This document shows positions 57,930 to 64,000 of a DNA stretch of 64,000 nucleotides, in pieces (the first letter of the stretch is position 1; every line of letters begins with the position of its first letter). This DNA comes from Codonopsis lanceolata (Eukaryota > Streptophyta > Magnoliopsida > Asterales > Campanulaceae), in the NCBI GenBank assembly GCA_013146195.2, contig CM028377.1, positions 106,742,094 through 106,806,093 of the forward strand, written 5' to 3'. Under the pieces are notes generated by a model, which had not been told where the DNA came from, did no database searches, and was given only the letters and a program-made list of their open reading frames with translations. The position numbers and the translations under genes are program-made.

Positions 57930-59382
57930 AATCAAAAAAAATCTAATTTCCTCAACATTCAATAATAATTCAGTAAAAATTTGACGAATGTCAAATCGTC
58001 AAAATTAATTTTTCCTCCTTCCTTAATAATGAGTATAAGGTAAGTTGGGATCGTATCCGCAGGGAACGTCGAAACTATTTCTTTTTAGAATTTTATGAGT
58101 CAACAGTTGAACACAAATTTATATTTTTAATTAACTACGAATAACTTCAAAACTAATTACTAAAAACTAATGTAACTAAGCTTATCAGATTAACAATTAA
58201 TTTAACTCAATAAAATTAAATCCAGTCAATGAGTCAATTTCATCTCGCATTTTATTTCTGATCATCGATGCAAAGATATCTTGTAGGATTTTAAATAAAC
58301 CGGTTAAAAGTGTCGACGAACGCCTAACACTCAATCTCTCCTACCGTATTGATAATTAAGAGACGCCAGCATCAATTACAGTTAACGAGTTACAACCTCC
58401 GAGACGCCGTAAGATTTAATAACTCGATTGCATTAAGAAACGAGAGACCCGATTCAAAGCCACGCATATTCAAGCAATAGCATGTAACGATGATTATTTG
58501 TTCCCGTAATACGGTCCGATTATGCTTGTGATGCCTAAAAGGTGTATTACTTGCCACTTTGTTAAAGCCGAGGACAATTACGGATCAACGGTGTTAACTA
58601 GCTTTAGAATATTATACTAATTAATATTCTGGCCATTAAACATTAATGAGACACAATATTCTTCCAACGTGTTAAACGGAGAGAACAAATAAATATTCAA
58701 AACCCACACAAGAATAAGATCAATTAGATCTCACAAAAATAAAAAGGCTTGAGAATTAATCTCTCATTGACTGGAAGAAGTAAGCTAACTACTAAACATC
58801 ATTAATTAAAATAACTTACAAAAATAACAAGAGTTTTGTTCCCAGCAGTTCTGAACTTCCAAAGAAAAATACAAGTTTCTCACTTTGCTCCTAACAATTG
58901 TTTCTCATTGTTTTTCTCCAAGGTTCTTGTTACCGACCGATGTTTTTCTTCCTCCCGGCCGAATCAATCCCCTTGCTTGTTCGAAAATCCATACATAAAT
59001 ATGACTCTTGTCTCCCACTTACACCACTACTTGGTAGTTTTAAAACTACCAATAACTTCTCAAAACCTCCCACTACTTGCACATTAGCATTTTCATTCAA
59101 TACATAAGCGAATTTAGAGAAATAAGCGTATTGTCTAACCTGCGTCTAAAAGATGCGCTTTCGAAACTTCGGTGACTAGCCCCAGCGCTCAGCCGTGGAT
59201 ATCACGTGCCCATGTGACCTCCCAAATTTTCCTCTTGGCTCGAATCCAAAGGCACTTCCCTCGATTGCGGTACTGTATACCTACATCATGATCAACACAA
59301 AAACCAACCAAAAGTGTAATGTTTTGCTCTAAAATAATCATAAAACCGACTAATTTTATCACACTTTTGGGTTCTCATCAAA
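57930..59382 (-). repeat. probable 3' LTR of the Gypsy element
   Basis: Follows the polypurine tract gtgtgggggaattt on the minus strand, where TGATGAGAACCC would be the LTR start. It contains acgttccctgcggatacgat near 58065-58046, a phrase common near the ends of Athila/Tat LTRs. The second LTR is outside the window, so the extent cannot be proved. Confidence 0.45.
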
Positions 59383-60943
59383 ATTCCCCCACACCAAACC
59401 GATGCTTGTCCTCAAGCATCTCCAAATCAGACAAGAATGCATGTTTTTATCTGAACAACTTATGAAGACATGATTTTACTTGGATGCAAGTATTTCAATG
59501 TGCATGACCATAGGAAAAATTAAAATTCAATCAAAGTAATGGAATTCTTTAAAATGTGCCATCTAAAGTAACTAACATGTTTCCAAAAATAAATCTTCAA
59601 CCTTGGCATATACATGTCTCCGACTATCCTCGCGGATACACTCGGTCACTCACGTGTTTTAATAAGGATATGTATGTAAACACTCGACTCAACGACACGG
59701 AATGTAATTACCATAAGCTTGCATGTTGATCAAATCGCCATCACTAAGTATGGGTTTAATGCACTAATCAAAAGGTCTTTTTACGGTTGTAATGGAAATT
59801 TAGGGTTAAAAAGGTATGGTATAAGGATATAAGGTGAAAAATGCCAATGAAATTGCGAACTACACATTACATCTCGGCTTAATCGTCACCATAAAAAAAA
59901 TCTGATGAAGCTCCATTCCTCAGTCACAGCACTTCTACCTATCTGAAATTAGGAAGTAATGTTTCTGCACCAATTTTGCTTTTCTAGGCCACTTAATTCA
60001 CTGTTTCAAACTTTCAGTCTCTTTTCTCTTTCTTCTTTTTTTCTGATTTCTTTTTTTTTTCTTTTTTTCTTGGCCTGCTGCCACTACTTTTGTTCGGCTG
60101 TACTTTTACAGTCATTGAATAACATGAAACTCTTATTTGGCATACTTCAAAGCAGAACTTCATTCAACGCAAAATCAAACATCTCGTTTTCTTGGACTAA
60201 GCAGAACATACTTCATCTAATTCCCAACTCACAAACTGCAGTAAGTCTATAATGCACATGCAAATCCCACAATTCTTGGCATTGGTCAAGAGAAAGTTAA
60301 AAAGGCTAAGGTTCAATTAAATTTGGCTTAGTCAAAAAATTAGGTGAGGCTCAAAGGGGTTAACTAGGGGGTAATATTAACGGGTAGGATAGCAAAAGAT
60401 AGCTAAAATTGGTTTTCCTAAGTGCCTTAATCACGTTAGTGCATAAACCCATTATGTGACCTTGAAATGTACCGACATACAAGTTAGGAATTGACATCCA
60501 GAATGCGAGTAAACCACGAGGAAGAAATGAGAGCAAAATGAATGAATGCTCCAAAAGTGGCCCAAAATCTTCACTTAACATGGCTATAAGTCCCGCATGC
60601 ATATCAATTTGAAGAAACATTTTCTGACAACATGCAAGTAACTTAAAACAAAAACATTTCAATTAAAATTCCATCACAAATCAAAAATTCCACTTTAACC
60701 ATGATAATGCACATTAAAATCTCAAACAACCCAAACAAAATCAAAAATCATGAATCATATCTTCATAGCCAACAAAAATTCCCAACAACAAAAAATAAAA
60801 ACATGCATTCAAGATTTACCAAAATCCAAAATCACCAACATCCAAAATTGTCAACAGTCAAAATTACCCCCCCCCCACACCAAAACTGGGCATTGTCCCC
60901 AATAAACCAATAAATACGAAAATAAAAAGGGAGAAGCACTTCC
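59383..60943 (-). other. 3' untranslated region of the Gypsy element
   Basis: No coding frame. Bounded by two polypurine-type phrases (gtgtggggg at 60881-60868 and at 59391-59384). A 12-base C run is at 60867-60878. Pyrimidine tract 60020-60072 on the plus strand (many ttttctttttttct runs). Such doubled polypurine phrases and long 3' spacers occur in Athila-type elements. Confidence 0.5.
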
Positions 60944-62419
60944 CTAATTATGCGGATGGAGGAGGAGGAGGCGGGGGGGACGAAAATAACAAAATCGAGT
61001 ATGCCCGACAACGTGGCTGCGGATGCGGTGGTTTTCATCTATCTCGTTATTGGTTGGCATCGATCTGTTGCAAGCGGCTCGGAGTTCTCGCAATTCCGGA
61101 TCAGAGGGAGTAGAGGGACCAGCGGTACCTGCAATGATCATAGGCTGCTCGGGTGTAGACACACCCGGCTGAGGAGGAATCCCTTCATCAACAAATTTCA
61201 AAAGACTCATTCTATACAAACACTTAATGTCCAACGGTTCACACTCACATGCCACATTCAAATCATCTTTGTTGCAAATTTAAAACACCCAAATTCACGC
61301 TAACGGGGTTATCAGCGATCCAAGACTCAATGGTCGGGTTTTCTTTTCAATCTGCAACAAATTGGCTCGCTAGCCAATAACCAAGATTCACTTTTTTCTA
61401 TTTATCATACACCACAAAAAACAATTCGGTTTTGTACAAATATTGGAGCCATCTTTACGACTAAAAAGAAAAAGCGTATGCCAAAAATTTACGTATTATT
61501 TGCAAAACATGGTCTTTTATCTGAATACTTTTCGGCGGGGGATTATACGGTTCCTGTCGTTCAAAATAGTATGCTGCGAGGCAAATTACGGTCGGCATTG
61601 AAAGGCTCACAATATTCAAAGCGCAAAGCGAAATTTCTCTTTCGATCGAGGAGCAGGGGCCGGACAAAAAGCCTTGATGCATCATTAAATGCATTGAACA
61701 TATTAAATACCTTCCCCATTAAGCGAAATCATATCAGATTTGGGGTATCCGCAGAAAAAGTTTTCTCAGTATTGAAAACAAAAGTACAATAGAATTCGCG
61801 AGTAAGCTCATCAAATGCAGGAAAGTCTAAAGCCCAGAAATTGTCCCAGCCTACATTACGCATAAAAGCGGCAGTGCGCGGACAAATTCAAAGCGTTTAA
61901 AGTAGGTAGATGAAAGGTTTTACTACTTGATGATCGGCGAGCAAAATGTCGAAATTGCGCTTGATGGGCAGGTTTGGTGTTGAAAGCTAGCAATTCCCTC
62001 GATGAATCACCTTGTCGAGCCACGACCTTCCCTTTAAGAACTTGGGGTTTTTTCGCAGAATGTGGAAACATTGACATTAGTAATGTCATTGTTTCTGAGA
62101 CCTCGGGATGTGTGGGCGACTCAGCAGGAGGCGGAGTTGATGCTCGGAATCTTCAGCGGGTGAATGGAGGGCTTCGGTTGGTGGGGTTCCTTGTTGGCCA
62201 GAAGGACCGCGGCCACTTGAGATCTGCAGGGGTAGATGGGTTGGAACTCGATGCGTCTACGAAAGAAGTAGGGGGCCGGTGCATAAAATCCGGTGAAGAG
62301 TGAGAAAAGCCGCGAAAAGTAGTCGAGATTTCAACGAGGCTCGTCGATGTGGCGACCACCGTCGTGGCATAATTGCGGCGGCCGAAGCTTGAGCGGCGAC
62401 GAGGGGCCAAAACAGACAA
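60944..62419 (-). pseudogene. ORF downstream of Gypsy pol (transposon-protein domain)
   Basis: In the place where Athila elements carry a third ORF, the minus strand starts MSVLAPRRRSSFGRRNYATT at 62419, with a Ser/Pro/Thr-rich segment (SSNPSTPAD, NPTNRSPP). It continues in other frames through FPHSAKKPQVLKGKVVARQG, ICLAAYYFERQEPYNPPPKS (61600), LGYWLASQFVAD (61400-61360) and ESWIADNPVSVNLGVLNLQQ, and ends near 60944 after LKFVDEGIPPQPGV. The pattern resembles the so-called putative plant transposon protein domain. Function unknown; broken by several frameshifts. Confidence 0.55.
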
Positions 62420-62570
62420 CTATTTTCTTTGGGGCCATGGGCGATGGAGGCGAGGCAACAATGGTGGCGAAAACTTTGGAGGGATGAAGAAATCGCCTGA
62501 GTTTGATGAAGAAGAAGGGGAGATTGCTTGTTGCTTGATGAGAAAGAGAGATATTAGGGCTAAAAGCAAA
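61841..62570 (-). repeat. left arm of a large inverted repeat
   Basis: Inverse match to about 63270-64000: both arms share cctacattacgcataaaa, caaattcaaagcgttt, aaagtaggtagatgaa and tagcaattccctcgatgaat in mirrored order. Similarity is high but clearly not complete. Confidence 0.75.
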
Positions 62571-62749
62571 TTGAAATTTAAGCAGTTTTTATGTGAGCGG
62601 CCTCACTATTACCGCTTATTTGCCCTTTTTCAGAGTCTATACACTTAGCCCCCAATGTAGTTTTTTGCTTTGCCGTCACGAAGAAATTGGATTGCTCTCG
62701 GTATCTCTTGCAACACCCATTACATGCGGACTCTTGTCCTGCATGCGGA

Positions 62750-63290
62750 CTCTTAATCTGGCTGTGACATCAAACTTAAAGCAACATTAAATGGAAAAAA
62801 AAAAAAACATTGGGTTGCCTCCCGATTAAGCGCCGCTATTTGACGATGCCGTAGCCCAGCTGACCCGATGCTACCCTCGATATTACTCATAAATTGGGTA
62901 GGCCGAGCGTGATTTCTTGACGGTCTCAGGCACATCAAAATTCTCAAAATAAGATTTCAATCGAACCCGTTGACCTTGAAAACTTTTAAGTATCTGGACT
63001 ACGAATTTCAAAAACTCCATTGGTCAAAACACTCACAATCACATATGGGCCGATCCATCACAGACCTCGATTTTCACGGCATCGGTTTTAGGCGTGAGTT
63101 GAGCAATGATACTTTTTGTCCCAGCTGCAAAACTTTTTAAATGAATCAACTTTGTCATGAAGCTTCTTGAATGCGCTCTTTGTAAAACCGTGCACTATCA
63201 TAGGCTTCCAATCGCAACTCATCTAATTCTTGTAGTTGCGGCTTCCTTTCGAAGACCCGACCCGCATTGTAGCTTTTAGCCACTAATATC
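62750..63290 (-). pseudogene. Gypsy pol C-terminus (end of integrase)
   Basis: The minus strand reads VFERKPQLQELDELRLEAYD then SARFYKERI, the conserved start of the integrase C-terminal part in Athila/Tat elements, and after frameshifts ends with QRVRLKSYFENFDV. The usual LFPGKLKSRWSGPF stretch is not readable. Upstream (above 63290) the expected integrase core is missing because the inverted copy is joined there. Confidence 0.6.
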
Positions 63291-64000
63291 TCTCTTCTCG
63301 TCAAGCGGCGCAATCTCCCTTCTTCTTCATCAAAGCATGCGATTTCTTCATCCCTCCAAGTTTTCGGCCACCATTGTTGCGTCTCCATCAGCCGTGGCCC
63401 CCAGAAAATAGTTGCTCGGTTTTGCGCCCCGTAAATCGCCGTTCAAGTCGAAATTAAATTGCTTTCGCAATTATGCCACGGCGGGTGGGCGTCACATCGG
63501 CGAACTTTGTTGAAATCTCGACTACTTCTTCTTCTGGCGGCTTCTTCTCACTCTTCACCGGATTCTTATGCGCCGCCGGCCTCCCCTACTTCTTCAGACG
63601 CATCGAGTTCCAACCCATCTACCCCGGCATCTCACGTGGCCGGTCCTTCGCGTCAACAAGGAACCCCACCAACCGAAGCTTCTCCGCATTCACCTGTGGA
63701 AGATTCAGAGCATCAACCTCGGTCTGGGTTGAGTCGCCCACACATCGAAGGCCCAGGAAGCAATGACATTACGATGTCAATGTTTCCACGCGAAAAAAGG
63801 GTTCTTAAAGGGAAGGCAGTGCTCGACAAGGTGATTCATCGAGGGAATTGCTAGCTTTCAACACCAAGCGTCCATCAGCGCGGCCAGGCCACGACATTTT
63901 GCTCGCCGGATCATTGCGAGTAAAACCTTCATCTACCTACTTTAAACGCTTTGAATTTGTCGCGAGTGCCGGTTTTATGCGTAATGTAGGCTGGGACAAT
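63270..64000 (+). repeat. right arm of the inverted repeat, cut by the window end
   Basis: Mirrors 61841-62570. The outer end is not in the window, so the repeat may be longer. The spacer between the arms is about 700 bases and holds the pol C-terminus. Confidence 0.75.
63459..64000 (+). pseudogene. inverted second copy of the downstream Gypsy ORF
   Basis: A plus-strand counterpart of 62419-61841. It includes SSDASSSNPSTPASHVAGPS, NDITMSMFPREKRVLKGKAV, then after a stop FNTKRPSARPGHDILLAG and FKRFEFVASAGFMRNVGWDN at the window edge. It is somewhat less broken than the minus-strand copy. It is truncated by the end of the window. Confidence 0.6.

Larger units (their letters stand above)
57930..64000 (-). 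mobile_element. Athila/Tat-like Gypsy element, 3' portion, rearranged
   Basis: On the minus strand, from high to low coordinates: pol C-terminus with LQELDELRLEAYDSARFYKERI (about 63240-63170); the hallmark cgggaggcaacccaatg after pol (about 62829-62811); a downstream ORF region (62419-60944); the phrase ggggacaatgcccagttttggtgtggggg (60898-60870); and then a second gcttgaggacaagcatcgg...ggtgtggggga polypurine region (59410-59384). Below 59382 is probably the 3' LTR. These hallmarks are shared by Athila- and Tat-type Gypsy elements. The part beyond 63290 is an inverted copy. Outer limits are not certain. Confidence 0.7.

Noticed and set aside
61478..61792. 104-codon plus-strand frame
   Set aside because: Antisense to the downstream Gypsy ORF, which has recognisable phrases on the minus strand.
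1..64000. CRISPR arrays, rRNA, tRNA genes, bacterial operons
   Set aside because: No regular repeat-spacer pattern, no rRNA stretch and no full tRNA cloverleaf seen; the only tRNA-like signals are retrotransposon primer sites and the SINE's pol III boxes.

Overview
The window is nuclear DNA of a flowering plant, probably a eudicot. It is AT-rich and short of intact ORFs, contains one split plant gene with large introns, and is otherwise packed with nested, mostly decayed plant transposons: Copia and Gypsy LTR elements, L1-type LINEs, a Mutator-like element, Stowaway- and Harbinger-type MITEs, a SINE and a TRIM. No rRNA, tRNA, CRISPR array or bacterial-style operon is visible.

Layout. 1-2610: non-coding host sequence plus a possible LTR remnant; 1-510 is duplicated at 17455-17775. 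2611-8957: a decayed Copia element on the minus strand with two LTRs. 8958-10234: non-coding, with a MITE. About 10235-15515: a Mutator-like element (MULE) with a minus-strand transposase and a plus-strand plant mobile domain (PMD) pseudogene that is itself hit by a SINE and a tandem duplication. 15516-18770: non-coding host sequence, a hAT-like end and a Copia scrap.

18813-43068 (minus) holds the only convincing host gene, the 3' part of a gene for a TPR-type protein. Eight exons join in phase into 254 codons and a stop, spread over 24 kb because the introns are full of transposons. These include a Copia element with identical LTRs and a 5-bp TSD (23535-28579), a LINE tail (22058-22763), TIR elements and MITEs (34003-36267), a LINE (37458-40015), and a Gypsy gag unit whose two LTRs are inverted yet flanked by a perfect TSD (40471-42841). 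A further Copia element (43753-48700) lies upstream of the last exon I can place, and another exon-like stretch is at 48910-49054.

49150-57606 is one LINE (plus) split by a near full-length LINE (minus) with a long TSD. 57612-57924 is a complete TRIM. From about 57930 to the end is the 3' part of a large Athila/Tat-like Gypsy element (minus), containing an inverted repeat that runs off the window.

The genes do not form a pathway. The biology is transposon nesting inside and around a TPR gene. The most unusual object is the inverted-LTR Gypsy unit, which looks like an aberrant reverse-transcription product that still integrated. Second is the MULE carrying a PMD gene.
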